Below are positions 24,369-36,480 of a stretch of DNA of 64,000 bases, piece by piece. Source of the stretch: Maratus speciosus (taxonomy: Eukaryota; Arthropoda; Arachnida; Araneae; Salticidae); contig OZ010792.1 of NCBI GenBank assembly GCA_963932465.1, positions 189,127,556-189,191,555 on the forward strand. Direction: 5' to 3'. How positions within the stretch are numbered: position 1 is the first letter of the stretch; each line of letters begins with the position of its first letter. The translations under genes and the position numbers were made by a program. The notes beneath the pieces are model-generated. The model did no database searches. It saw only the letters and a list, made by a program, of their open reading frames with translations, and was not told the DNA's origin.

Positions 24369-26047
24369 GGGGGGGGGGGGGGGGTGCCCTGGTGGTTACG
24401 CCTATGCGTTTGATTTTTTGAGCAAAACTACTTGGCAAAATAAGAGAAAATTTTGTTTTTGCATATAAGAAGCTTCTAGAAATTGATTTCTGTTAAAAAT
24501 CTTCTTGATTGCTATACAGATTTATATTGAATAAAAATTTCATAATTTATATAGTATGAAATTAATATTCGAAACATGCATTTGTACGAGGCTTATTGTT
24601 ATCACTATTTCCAAATATTTATCTTATTTAATGACAGAAATTCTGGAACAAATAAGTCGGAGATCTGTTCCGAAATTGTGGTGGCAATTGGTTCGCGGAT
24701 AGGTTCGTCATCTATGGTGTAGTAAAATCTAATACACAATATAAAAAAAAATACAAAATATATTTTATATGTAAGACATGTTTTGAAAATAAGTAAGGTC
24801 AGTAATAATGTCGGTCAATAAGGTCAGTGCCTAAATGTGATGACCCCTAAATGCGATAATGTTCTTTTACTTGAAATCTTAATGCATGAATTATAAAAAA
24901 ATTGCTGCATCCGATCTTAATGAACAAAACCCGAAACATGTTTCTGCATTTAAAACTTTTTTTGAAAAGAAATTTTCAACCAAATACACTTGTACAATTT
25001 TCGTAAATGCGACAAAAATTCCCGAAATTGGCTCACAGATTTTCTTTTTTAACTTTAAAGATTAAATAAACTTATGAATGTCAAGAATTACATTGTCTGT
25101 TTCCTTTACATTACCAGTTAAACTTAAGAAAATACCACCAATTTCCGGATTAGAGTGTAAAATAGTCTACGCATTTTGGAGACTTTGTTCTCTGCAGGTA
25201 CTGAATAACGACATAGAGATTGCTGTAAATACGTAGAGACAATTAGGAAATTAACGAGGTAAGTTTATATGGCATTTTTCATATATTGTATAAAAATGAT
25301 GCTTAAAGCAAATATGATGTTTAATTCAACTGTGTTGAGTCAGCATAATCGTCCATTAATGTTTTACTGTAACATGGGATTTAAATATGTATTTTAAGAT
25401 TATAAAAATAGAAAAACACGCTTATATGAATATTTTAATTTAAAAAAAGGTATAAGAAACGCGGTGTATATTCCAGTAACATAATATTGACACATGATTA
25501 CGGAATTTGCAATAATTTTATATGATGGAAATTCTGTAAAATCTTGTGTAAATTGAAAACTCTTAAATATTGTTTATTTTAATGCGGTTAAATAAGTTAA
25601 TTCTACCTACATTATACCATTCGATAGCTTAGATTCTGTCTCTGATTAAAACAGGATGCAATTGAGTTATGCCCTGGTTTAGGAGTCCATAATTTTTGTC
25701 AGCACTTTTTTAAAATCTTAATTCTGTTTTCACTTTTTACTCATTATAATCGCCATTTTCTACTTTTAAATTAGAAAATGATAAAAAAATAAAACTATGT
25801 TTATCTAAATGAGTATTTATTTCCATATACGCATTTTTAGGTACAGAAAATGTTAATTTTTTTTGAAAATGCAAAAAAAAAAATAAAAAATAAAAAAAAA
25901 ATGCAAAAAAAAAAAATGAAGAGGGTTTGGTGGGGGGGGGGGGGGGGTGAATATAATGTCAATGTTTGTGAAGTTTAATTATAATAGTCCTGTACTAGTT
26001 TAGTACAGAAACAGTACCCTGTGGAGCCTTTCATTCACCTTTAAATC

Positions 26048-26111
26048 AAGTGGTCTCAGAGACCGCTCACAGTAGTTATGCGACAATTCCTGTCATAGCA
26101 GTTAAAGGTAA
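26048..26111 (+). repeat. Older partial copy of the neighbouring TTAA MITE
   Basis: The block containing CAGAGACCGCTCACAGTAGTTATG and ending in AGCAGTTAAAGGT resembles 26346-26420, the right part of the MITE just downstream. It looks like the right end of a second, degraded copy. Confidence 0.5.
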
Positions 26112-26138
26112 AATAATTCAAAAAATAATTGCCATTAA

Positions 26139-26421
26139 CCCTTAACTGCTGTTAATGCTACTTTTTAAATTTTCACAATTTAACTTGTAATTTCCAGTTT
26201 AACTATCGATACAGTGAAATCTTGCTTCGTTTGAAGTCCAAGTACAATTGTTTGAAATGTTTGAAAAGACGAAATTTTATTAGAAATAGTACCGTACAAA
26301 CAGTTTAGGGCAAAAACAGTATTTTATGATTAATCGCGACTTTTATTCATCTTTCAAGCGAATGGTTTCGCAGACCGCTCACAATTGTTATGTGGCAATT
26401 TTCTACAACAGCAGTTAAGGG
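26139..26421. mobile_element. TTAA-flanked MITE (283 bp), piggyBac-like
   Basis: TTAA lies on both sides (26135-26138, 26422-26425). The ends read CCCTTAACTGCTGTTA and, inverted, CCCTTAACTGCTGTTG. CCC termini next to TTAA suggest piggyBac. There is no coding sequence. Confidence 0.7.
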
Positions 26422-26731
26422 TTAAATGAACTTTTTCAGATGAATTGTCATGTGTAAAATACATTTCATATTTAGGACTATGGACGTCTCATTTAGGTTT
26501 TAACTGCCGTAAATGCGACAAAAATTACCTAAATGCGACAATCGTATATTGTGCTTTTATAACACAGATAATTATTAAATTTATAGAAAATAAGTTAGTT
26601 TTGAACTATAGATACAGTATTCAATAATTTGCTGCTGAATAAAATATATATTTATATAATAAATTGCCAAATATACCCTAAATGCGACAAAACTATGGTG
26701 AATTGCGTCTCATTTAGGCACAATGACCTTA

Positions 26732-28592
26732 CATGTATTTTGTAGTTGAGATTCTTTTAAATTTGAAAAATGTTTTGAATTTTAGGTTTTGTATTTTGCA
26801 TCGAAAATGGTCTTAATTTGTTAATGCTTGACAATTGTTTTAATTTTTAATTGATGTATTTTGTACAACTCTGATTCTCTGAATATTATTAAAAGAATGA
26901 AAAAACAGAAACTTACTTTATTGATCATTTTATTTACGCGTCAAATCGGCTAAGATTAATAACAACGGCTCAAGTTCCCAATATTTCTATTAAATTGAAA
27001 AACAACCCAATATTTCAAAACATCGGTATATTTAATATGATTCACATAAATAAAAGAACGTAAGGTGTAAAAAACAGAAAAAGATGCAACAAAAAATAAG
27101 AAAATTGCATTTTTGGCAAAAGTGTTTAAGCGCTAGAGAGGCTAAGAATAATAAATACTTTTAATATTGTAAATTTAAAAAATATGTTTGTAGTTGTTGA
27201 GTCTTGTTGATTGATTTTTAATATTTCCAATTAGTACTAATTTTGTCAAGTTAGTGTGCAACGAGGTTAAGGGGCGTTCTTCCTATAAAAAGTTCTGAAA
27301 AGATATATTAATAGATCAGATATGTTAATAATATACATTTAAAATAAATGCTCTGTAGTTCAAAACCTAAAAGACCCTCTTCCCCTCTTCTAAAAAAAAA
27401 TCCTAGCTACGAGCGTGAATTTTTTATTGTTAAGGTCATTATCTTAGAAAATTGAAAACATTCATTGATTATAGATAGCACCATTAGCGGACGAAAGGAT
27501 CAAGCTATAATAATATCATGGTTTACTTTTGTAATAAAAAAAGCAGAAAAAAAACTTTTAAAACAAAAATATCATACAATGAAATTGATTCATGCAGTAA
27601 TCAGTTTAATACTGATGACAAGAATATTTTTATATTTGCATTCACTCAGTAGCTTTTTAATTCCCAATTCTTTAAAATTTAACCCAAAGTGTCTCCCTTG
27701 CACCCCCACTCCCTTACCTGTGTACGCACATGCCAATTGATAATTTTGTTTTGTAATTTTTCTAGATTTTTTGTTCGTCCTTTTCTCCAGTGATCGAAGC
27801 AATATCTTTTCTATTACTAATTTAAATAAGAAATGAGTTGATCTAAATCGTTAAGCTTTCATGTTCTCAAATTGGAATTTCTCAAAAATCACATATAAAA
27901 TACTGTTTATTTTCTCCATTTTAATGATTGATATTTTTCGATTAAAGCAGTAAAAAGAGGAATATATATTAAAATACACATACATGCATATATTTTAAAA
28001 TATACCTGTATCTAAAAACGGCCTGTAAAATGTTATTATAATTCGTTATAGCTGAAAAAAAAACAATTATCATTAAATAATTTTATTAAATTACTTTTAT
28101 CATCATTGAATTTAAAAACATTTTCGCTACAATGAATTGACGCGGCGACGGACTGAGACCACGGCAAACTGACGCCACGACGAATTGTGCGCGACCAATT
28201 GACGCGACACCAATGCAAGATATTTAAATAGCTATCTCCATATACATTCTTTTCATAGCTATTGTTTTATGAATCGTTAAACAGATATGCGAGAATATTG
28301 CCATATGGTAAGAAATGTATATATCTGAATTTTCAAAAAATTAGTTTAGATAATCAATCATGATCGACATATTTTACAATGTAAAATTTCCATGTAAGTT
28401 GTAATTTATGTAAAAATTAGGATTGTGCATTTTATTAAGTTTTATATCGAGTGTTAGTTATTAAGTATAACAAATAACTTATAAAATAATAATCACAAAG
28501 TCACATGACCTGCCGAATAATCATTAACTATACCCCCCCCCCCCCTTCCCAGCTGATTATCATGCACATTCAGATCAATTGATCTGTAAAGA

Positions 28593-28631
<39 letters not shown>

Positions 28632-30485
28632 TGTACTCACAGTTATTTTCTTTAAAATTGAACCCAGGACACTGAGAAGGCTGAACCACTTATGTTGAAA
28701 GAGCATTGAAACATTTTTAATTTGACGCAGATAGGCAAGCGATAGTGAACATCGCGATATCTAACATGAATTTTATGTTTAGCATTACTATCAGAAGAAA
28801 ACATGGATTGAGACGTATGATGTTTATATATTAGATATAGCTATGTATTAAGATGTTCATAGTGTAAATTTTATACTGTTATGTAAGTGTATATTTTATA
28901 CTGTTATAGGAATTGGATTATTTTCTTTTGGTGATATGATTTACTTTGGATTTTCATACGCAATGATTTTAGTGGAACGTCTTTATTGAATAGCTACAAA
29001 TATTTTCTACTATTGGATTTTTTTTTTAATATCAAAGATATTAATTAAAACAAAATATTCTTAAATTTACCAACTAACACTCATAGTCAGTCGATACCTT
29101 CGAAAATAATACCCGATAATACAAATGCAAATTAGAGAAGAAATAATGCCAAAGTGCAACAACGTATTTTAATTTTAGTTTTTTATTAAAATTATTACAA
29201 GAAAGACGGGAGATCAATAATTCTTAAAGTTTTCAAATATAAAAAAATAGTGGATTTTTATTAAATCGTATAATATAATAATCTTTAATTAAGTAAGATA
29301 TTTTTCGTACATTTTCAGGCTTCTGTAAAAAAAAAAAAAAAAAAAAAAAAAAATGTCACATAAAGGACTTTTCGATAATAAAGGACTTCGTCAATTAATC
29401 GATAAGTGGAAACTAATGAGATGAAAATGAGATATCTTTAATTTCTAAGATTTGCATTTTTCTTAATATTAACACGGAAGAGGAAGGCTCAGCGTATCAT
29501 GCTGATTAATTGCAGGTCGGAATGTTAGTTGTTCAGAAGTTAAAGTGTGTAATTACTCTTATCTCTTAATTGCTAGATTATTAAAGTGCCGGAAAGACGA
29601 GAGTGTTAAGGAAAAATATGCATAAACAATCGATAAATTTTATCAATAAAATTATTAAAAGAAAAAAATATGTACGATCAACATTTAATGGGCTTAGTAT
29701 ATGAGATTTTTTTTTAAAAATCTATAACATAAAATAAAAAATACATTTATTTTTGTTAATGGAGAATAGAGTGTTTAAATAAGCAATATTTTTTTTCAGA
29801 CATAATTCAGAAAAACAACCTCAATTTAAATATGTAAATAAATTGATATTATTCTGTTTTCATAGCATTAGTTTAAATTTTAAATATATTTACATATTTA
29901 AGTTTGAAAAACCGTAGTATCAGTGGTATTATCTGATAATTCGTGTTTTAATCGTCATTCAGTATCATAGTATACTATCAAAACTCTGCTACTTTGCTCG
30001 CCATTTATTGAAATATGGTGGTGGAAAAAAAGTGGGAGGAAATTATACTGCTACGGATAATTTCAAAAGTAACTAATTAAGTTATAATTGAAGAGCTGAG
30101 TGGAAGAACATGTTATGCTACATTTTCTTAAAAATTTTTTTATCTTTTGGACGAAGGTGTTATTAGGTATTCTATTACATGGTAAAGCTAAAATACCAAA
30201 GTTCTATTTAGCCTTGAAGATTTAAGACATTATTCATTAATATTTAATATTTTAATAATGAAAATAATATTAATATTTTTTAATATTTAAAAATTGAATA
30301 TGAATAAATTTTTTGATAGAGTTTAGTACTACATCTCTTAATATTTTAAATACTTGGTATCAAACATAAAATAAATCATTAAAATTGACAACAAAAACTT
30401 TCACATCAAATTTCTTCAAATGCAATTTTTGTTACTTAACGTGTTCTTCCACTTAGCTCTTCAATTTGTCTAAACCCCATTCTTA
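26732..30485. other. AT-rich non-coding DNA with long homopolymers
   Basis: About 3.7 kb without a recognised element or gene. It contains a C run near 28534, a T run of about 34 at 28597-28630 and an A run of about 26 near 29327. A short GC-richer patch with GACGC and CGACG words lies at 28139-28210. Confidence 0.5.
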
Positions 30486-30487
30486 TA

Positions 30488-30660
30488 CAGTCGAGCCTCG
30501 TTAACACGAACACTCAAGGGGAAACTTTTTTGTTCATGTTAAAAGTAGTTCCTGTTATCCGAACTTAAATACATTACATACAACAGGACGGGGTAATCGG
30601 AAACAGTTCGTGCTAAAAGCAATTCGCGTTAAGCGTTTTCGTGTTAACGAGGTTTGACTG
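30488..30660. mobile_element. pogo/Tigger-like MITE (173 bp)
   Basis: The ends CAGTCGAGCCTCGTTAACAC and, inverted, CAGTCAAACCTCGTTAACAC are flanked by TA on both sides (30486-30487, 30661-30662). These termini are characteristic of pogo/Tigger-derived MITEs. The inside repeats GTTCGTGTTAA-like and ATCCGAAC-like words. Confidence 0.8.
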
Positions 30661-30719
30661 TAGTGCATTAGGCGAACACGAGACTTAAATTAAGGAGAAC
30701 TAAAATTAATTCCAAGTAA

Positions 30720-31731
30720 ATGAAAATTTAGAATGTATTTTGAAGTTTTTTCGGTCATTTCATTTTTTTTTAAAGTTTTAAATTTTTTAGAAAAGTTCTT
30801 AGCGGGCATTTACATCTTAAAAGTAACTACCATGCCAAATTCCATGATTCTCGTTATTAAAGCTTCTATAAAACTGTATTATAGAAATAGCAATTTTAGA
30901 ACATATTTGTTCCTACACATTTAAAAATTTCTAAATAATTAAAAACTGTTCTGTGGGTGCATTTATGTCTCAAAAGTGAAGTGTCCATGTGAAATTTCAA
31001 AATTCTATCCCTAACAATTCCAAATAAATCACTGTTTAGAAGGCTTTTAGAACGTTTACCACTCATTTTACCATTTCAAATTTCGAATTTTTTTAGAAAC
31101 CATTCTTAGCGAGCACTTAATATTTAAAATAACCACCATGCCAAACTTCTAGTTTTTAGCTCAGCAGCATCATAAAAATCGCAATTTTAAAACTTTTTTT
31201 GCTTCTACAAATTTCAAATTTTGTAAAATTTGTTCTGTGCGAGCAATTATGGTTTAAAAATAACAGACATGTCAATTTTTAAGTTTCTATCATTAACAAC
31301 TCTAAGTAAACCATAATTAAAACGTTTTCCGCTCATTTGACGTTTTTAAATTTCTAATTTTTATTCAACTGTTTATACCGTACATCTGCATCTTAATAGT
31401 AACCATTACACAAAATTTTAAGCTTATAACCCGAACAAATCAAACTAAATCGTAATTTAGAACGTTTTTAAAACGTTTTATGCTCATTTTATCTTGTTAA
31501 TTTTCGGATTTTTTAGAAAGTGTTCTTAGCGAGCATTTACATCTTAAAAGTAGCCACCATATCAAATTTCAAGCTTCTATATACTAACTGTACCACATAA
31601 TTTCATTCCAAATGTATCACAAATTTAGATGGTTTTTTATTACTGCAGCCTTTTAAATTTCTAATTTTTAGAAAACTGTTCTGGGCGAGTATTTACGGCT
31701 TTACAGTAACAAACATGCCAAATTTTAAGTT
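30720..31731 (+). repeat. Diverged tandem array, about 150-bp unit, left part
   Basis: A block resembling TTTTTAGAAAACTGTTCTTAGCGAGC, followed by ATTTACATCTTAAAAGTAAC and CCATGCCAAATT, recurs near 30797, 30949, 31104, 31228, 31521 and 31678. Spacing is about 125-160 bp. The array resumes after the copia element at 36216. Confidence 0.7.
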
Positions 31732-31736
31732 CAAAC

Positions 31737-31988
31737 TGTTAAAATAAATAAAAAGGCAGACATAAAGACGTGGATCGAAGTGAGTATATTTGATATTAAC
31801 AAGAACAATTACACAAACATACTGAAAGAAAATAGAAAATTTACAGGTATTTATAGATTTTGCAAGGCCCATGGCAGAGAATTGGCGGCCGTGAAAGAAA
31901 GCTACATTAAACAACCAATCACAATAAACATAGTTGTACAAAAAGAAATTAATAAGAATTTAATGTAATGCTGTGATTATTTTCAACA
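31737..31988 (-). repeat. 3' LTR of the copia element
   Basis: Read on the minus strand it starts TGTTGAAAAT and ends TTTTAACA. It matches 35959-36210 except at one position. Confidence 0.95.
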
Positions 31989-32002
31989 CCCGCCCATAAT
32001 CC
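31989..32002 (-). other. Polypurine tract of the copia element
   Basis: On the minus strand the bases just before the 3' LTR read TTATGGGCGGG, a G-rich tract in the expected place. Confidence 0.5.
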
Positions 32003-32072
32003 AGCATTACATCAGAAAACAAAGAAATTTCTTGAAATCAATCATTAATAATAATATGACACAATTTAAACA

Positions 32073-33815
32073 TTACTTGTACAAACAACAAAGAAATAAT
32101 AGTTCATAAAATTTAACTTTAGGTAATGCCTTTGTAAATAAATCAGCAATTTGCATATTCGTAGGAACATATTCAATTTTGATGTTATTTTCTTTTATAA
32201 TATTGCGAACAAATTTCAATTTGATATCAATGTGTTTCATTCTACCATAATTACTCTCATTACTGATACATTTTATACATGATTGATTATCCTCAAAAAT
32301 TACTAAATCCTTAATATTTACAATTTCACTAGCAATATTTTAAAACCATAACAAGTCTTGCAAACTTTTAGTTAAAGCAATGACTTCAGCTTCAGTTGAC
32401 GATAAAGCAACTGATTTTTGTTTATTACAACACCACAGAACAGGCATGTTACAAAACATTAAAATATAACCTGTTACTGATTTGCGGTCATTTGTGTTAG
32501 CCCCCCAATCAGCATCAACATACATGGATAATTTAGGATCAGAATTTTGCTTTTTATACACAAGTTTTAAAGACAATGTTTCTTTTAAATATCTTAAGAT
32601 TTTCTTAAGTGCTTTCCATGCAATTTCAGTAGGATTTTCTTGCAATTGACTTAAACAGTTAATAGCATACAAAATATCAGGTCGAGAAATATAAGCTAAA
32701 TATAATAAACAACCTACAAGTTCACGATATGGGCCATTAAAAGGTTTACCATTTTTGAAATCAGATGGGGTGGACTTAGGAGAAATAGGAATGTCACTGG
32801 GTTTACAATCTAGCATATTAAACTTATTTAAAAATTTAATAATGTAAGACTCTTGATCCATTATTAAACTATCAGAATTGAATTTCATTTGAATACCTAG
32901 AAATTCTGAAACACTTTGCGATTTTGACATGTGAAACTCGTTATGTAATAGGGAAATAACTACATTAGTTTCATTTACATCTGAACCTGCAATTAACATA
33001 TCATCTACATACAAAGCAATAATTATTTTATGATCATTATTATACCGAATAAAAATACAAGGTTCATTATCACAAGATTTAAAATTTAACTTTGAAATAA
33101 ATTCATGAAACCTTTCAAACCATTGCCGTGGGGCTTGTTTTAAACCATATAAACTTCTTTTAAGTTTACACTTTCGCCCACTTTTATCATCATAGCCTTG
33201 CGGCTGATCCATAAAAACAAGTTCATTTAACTTACCATTCAGGAACGCTGTTTTAACATCTAACACAGATGCATATAAGTCTTCATTTAAAATCAAAATA
33301 AGAACCAAACGTAAAGCTGGCATACTTATTACAGGGGAAAAGGTTTCACTATAGTCTAGCCCTTCTTTTTGCATAAATCCACGAGCTACGAGTCTCGCCT
33401 TATGTCGACCATCTCTTTTGATGGTAAATACCCATTTGCAGGAAATAGGTCGTTTGTCAGGTGGTAATTTTTCAAGATCCCAGACATCGTTGATTTTCAT
33501 ACTTTCAATCTCCGCGTCCATATCTTCTTTCCACAAGCGTTGTTCATCACTAGGGAGGGATTTGATATCATCAAACGTTAATGTTTCTTGTTGGCAAAGT
33601 AATGCTTCGTAAACTTCAGGATCTGGATACCGTACAGGTTGCTTTTTAAATCTTTCAGATTTTCTTGTTTTGTCTTCTTTCTCTTCAGGATCATCTAATT
33701 CATCACTCGTATTTTCTAGAACATCTGGATCAATTTCATTATCGACTGGTTCTGAATTTTCTAGAATGTATTGTTTCGACTGAACATTTTCCATTTTCTC
33801 TTCGTCGAATTTCAC
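32073..33815 (-). pseudogene. copia reverse transcriptase and RNase H (3' part of gag-pol)
   Basis: This part starts with the acidic linker after integrase (a Met at 33815 follows an in-frame TGA, so it is not a true start). It then carries the RVT_2-type reverse transcriptase: WKWVF-like SCKWVFTIKR, ARLVARGFMQKEGLDYSETF, the active site YVDDMLIAG at about 33002-33013, and the RNase H motifs VDADWGA, KSVTGY and SSTEAEVIAL. A TAA at 32340-32342 interrupts the frame. Beyond it the same frame goes on for about 88 codons (FEDNQSCI, MKHIDIKLKFVR, QIADLFTKALP, typical of the copia C-terminus) to a stop at 32073-32075. Confidence 0.93.
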
Positions 33816-33821
33816 ATTTCT

Positions 33822-35109
33822 TCATACAGTTATGCGTTTCGTTTCAGGATCTAGTAATCTATATCCCATTGAAGAATAACCAATGAAGATCATTTGTTTA
33901 GACCTATCGTCAAGCTTCTTTCGATGAACGGAAGGAATTAACATGTAAGCACTGCATCCAAAAACACGTATGTGCTTGAAATCGGCTTCTTCTCCATATT
34001 TCAGGAAGTACGGAGTTTTGTTCCCAATAGTGCTGCTTGGCATTCGGTTTTTCAAGTAAGCTGCTGAAAGGATAGCTTGACCCCAAAAAGTCTTTGGTAA
34101 ATTTGATTCAGCAATCAAAGCACGTCCTATATTCAGAAGCGACCTATTGCAGCGTTCAGCTACTCCATTCAAAGATTGCGTGTATGGAGGAGCGGGATCT
34201 ATCACTATACCAAGATCTCTAGTAAAATTCACTAAATCATTAGAAAAATATTCCTTCCCGTTATCACATCTAATTTTCTTCACTGTAGGGTTGGATTTTA
34301 AGAACATTTTTAATTCTTCTGAGACTTCACTTTTATGTTTCAGTAAACGTACTTCAGTAAAACGAGAAAAATCATCGATAAGAGTCATAAAATAGCACTC
34401 GCCAGAAAAGGTTGTCGGAAAAATAGGTCCACAAATGTCACTATGAATCAAAGTCATTGGCTTGGTTTCTCTTTTTCTTGGTCCTCTTCCCATTGGTGTT
34501 GCACTCTGTTTTGCCCGAGCACAAATATCACAAAAAGAGTCAGGTACCGGAAGCTTCATATCTTTCAATACTTTGTCACTCGGATGACCAAGTCTGCGAT
34601 GCCAGATATCACAATGATTTTTCTTTGAAGTAAGAACGGTTTCGTAAACAGGGACAAAGTCACTTACGTATTGTCCATTCAAATCCCGTTCACCGAAGTA
34701 AAAACGGTTTCTTCCTTTTTCGATAAATACTTTTTGGTTCTTGAAAATAACTGTATAATTTGCACTTTCAATTTTCCTAACGGAAATGAGTTGCCCGTTT
34801 AAGTCTGGAACATAAAGGACATCCTTTAAAGTAATTTCCCTTCCATTTGACAGTTTTCCATTAATATTTCCAATACCTTTGATTTCTAGATTCGTTGTTT
34901 TTGATGCGCATTTAATAGTTCCTGAAGAAGGTACTAAGGATGCGAAATAATTCTCATTAGAACACATATGGGAAGTTGCTCCGGAATCTACTATAAATTC
35001 ATTCCTTTTCCTGGAAGCATTTCCAGCAACGAAAGAAACAGCTGAAGAGGCAAATTTTTCTTCATTTGAATTTTTAACAGCTTTACAGTTACGTTTTATG
35101 TGTCCGAAT
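33822..35109 (-). pseudogene. copia protease and integrase (middle of gag-pol)
   Basis: It follows an in-frame TGA that falls inside the second zinc knuckle (near 35112). The frame then reads KFGHIKRNC, the aspartic protease motif IVDSGATSHMC (about 34965-35000) and an integrase with the zinc segment HRRLGHPSDK ... FCDICARAK. The catalytic aspartates are in LIHSDICGP and IRCDNGKEYF (about 34242-34275), and the glutamate in NGVAERCNR. The Met at 34967 lies inside the protease motif and is not a start. The end is a TGA at 33822-33824, after the KRITV segment that joins integrase to reverse transcriptase. Confidence 0.93.
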
Positions 35110-35111
35110 TT

Positions 35112-35822
35112 TCACCAAGAATGGCAAGTAATTTTCTTTCTACAATATTTCGCTGTATGCCCTTTAGAGTTGCAAATTTTGCAAAAGAATTCTTTGCGAG
35201 TCGACACAAATGCAGTATTATCATGAGCAGCCTTAGTATATACTTTTTCTTTCTTTGAATCCAAAAGAAGTGCTTCAGCATCTAATAATCTTTGTGTCAC
35301 GAAATCTAATGTCAAAACAGAATTCGGTTGGTTTTCTAAAGCAATCTTAACATTTTCAAATTCCTGAGGCAATGACATCAAAATATAAACAATAGTATCC
35401 GTTTCATTAACTTCTGCCCCAGACAGCTTAAGATCCGAAATTAATTTATTTATTTCATCAATGTGATTTCTCATAGAAACTGTACGATCTTTCTTAATCG
35501 TTGCCAATCTCTTCCGAATTAAAATTTGATTCACTGCACGCTTTGTATCATAAGTGCGTTCTAACTTATTCCATATTTTATGAGCTGTATTTTCATCTTG
35601 AAGTGACGCAAGAACATTATCACTTAATAATGATAATAATAAAGCGTAAGCCTTTTTTGCTTTCACGACATCGGCGGCATTGTCTAGAGCTGCTTCATTT
35701 TCCAGGAATTTTTCCAATTCTTTAGCAGCAAAAATTGCCATTACTCTTCGTTTCCATACCGAAAAAACTTTTCCATCACCTTCAAAAAGAGGGACACCGT
35801 AAACATCTTTTGAAGAATCCAT
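35112..35822 (-). pseudogene. copia gag with zinc knuckle (5' part of gag-pol)
   Basis: The likely start is the Met at 35822 (MDSSKDVYGVPLFEG). An upstream Met at 35867 adds 15 residues of low similarity to copia gags. The UBN2/retrotran_gag-type helical region (WKRRVMAIF ... LERTYDTKRAV ... LMSLPQEFENV) occupies most of the protein. It is followed by a complete CCHC knuckle, CKICNSKGHTAKYC. The frame stops at 35112-35114 within a second knuckle that has Trp where the second Cys belongs, directly followed by TGA. Confidence 0.9.
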
Positions 35823-35958
35823 TCTGCTCGATAAAATATATAAAAAGTAAAATAAAATCTTTTTCACTCAAAATCCCAGCAGAAATGAAAAACAGAAAGA
35901 TAACGGCGTCAGTATGTCTCGCAGCTCATTTCAAAACTTGCTAGAACCAACGCTCTGC

Positions 35959-36210
35959 TGTTAAAATAAATAAAAAGGCAGACATAAAGACGTGGATCGA
36001 AGTGAGTATATTTGATATTAACAAGAACAATTACACAAACATACTGAAAGAAAACAGAAAATTTACAGGTATTTATAGATTTTGCAAGGCCCATGGCAGA
36101 GAATTGGCGGCCGTGAAAGAAAGCTACATTAAACAACCAATCACAATAAACATAGTTGTACAAAAAGAAATTAATAAGAATTTAATGTAATGCTGTGATT
36201 ATTTTCAACA
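35959..36210 (-). repeat. 5' LTR of the copia element
   Basis: A 252-bp direct repeat of 31737-31988. On the minus strand the sequence just inside it reads GCAGAGCGTTGGTTCTAG. The GCAGAG could pair near the 3' end of initiator methionine tRNA, the usual copia primer, but the match is short. Confidence 0.95.
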
Positions 36211-36215
36211 CAAAC

Positions 36216-36480
36216 TTTAACATTTTCACACTAAATCGTAATTTAAAACGTTTTCTGCTAATTTAACCATTTTAAAATTCGAATTTTTTACAAACCGTTC
36301 TTAGCGCGCATTTGCATCTTAAACATGACAAATTCCACTATGACAAATTCCAGGCTTCTATACCAACTGTATCACATAAATAGCAAGTTTAGCAAGTTTT
36401 TCGCTCCTGCATCCTTTTAAATTTTGAATTTTTAGAAAACTGTTCTGGGCAAGCATTTATTACTCTGAAGTAACAGACAT
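36216..36480 (+). repeat. Diverged tandem array, about 150-bp unit, right part
   Basis: Units at about 36296 (CCGTTCTTAGCGCGCATTTGC) and 36440 (CTGTTCTGGGCAAGC) continue the array interrupted by copia. Confidence 0.7.

Larger units (their letters stand above)
20969..24406. mobile_element. Candidate 3.4-kb DNA transposon with CATAGGCGTAACCA ends
   Basis: CATAGGCGTAACCA at the left is repeated inverted at the right (24393-24406). CGTTT flanks both sides (20964-20968, 24407-24411), giving a possible 5-bp duplication. Both ends are followed inward by long G runs on the same strand. There is no transposase. Termini of this look occur on hAT-like and other elements in arthropods; I cannot assign the superfamily. 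The two ends could also come from two separate copies. Confidence 0.45.
24821..26729. mobile_element. TA-flanked non-autonomous element (1.9 kb)
   Basis: The left AGGTCAGTGCCTAAATG and the inverted right AGGTCATTGTGCCTAAATG are terminal repeats flanked by TA (24819-24820, 26730-26731). The motif CCTAAATGCGACA recurs inside both halves (for example near 24846, 26509, 26530 and 26677), as in mariner-like MITEs with subterminal repeats. No transposase is visible. A TTAA MITE sits inside (26139-26421). Confidence 0.65.
31737..36210 (-). mobile_element. copia LTR retrotransposon, recent but with broken gag-pol
   Basis: It has 252-bp LTRs (one visible difference, near 31832 versus 36054) and a perfect CAAAC duplication at 31732-31736 and 36211-36215. 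The minus-strand gag-pol has the copia order gag, zinc knuckle, protease, integrase, reverse transcriptase, RNase H. One frame spans the whole coding region from 35822 to about 32073, interrupted only by three in-frame stops. There are no frameshifts, unlike the BEL element. Confidence 0.96.

Noticed and set aside
28534..28630. Long C and T runs as a possible regulatory or structured region
   Set aside because: Simple homopolymers of this kind are scattered over the window (A, C, G and T) and have no associated element or gene.
31693..31968. Short frames in the copia LTRs (repeated at 35909-36190)
   Set aside because: They are non-coding LTR sequence present in both copies.
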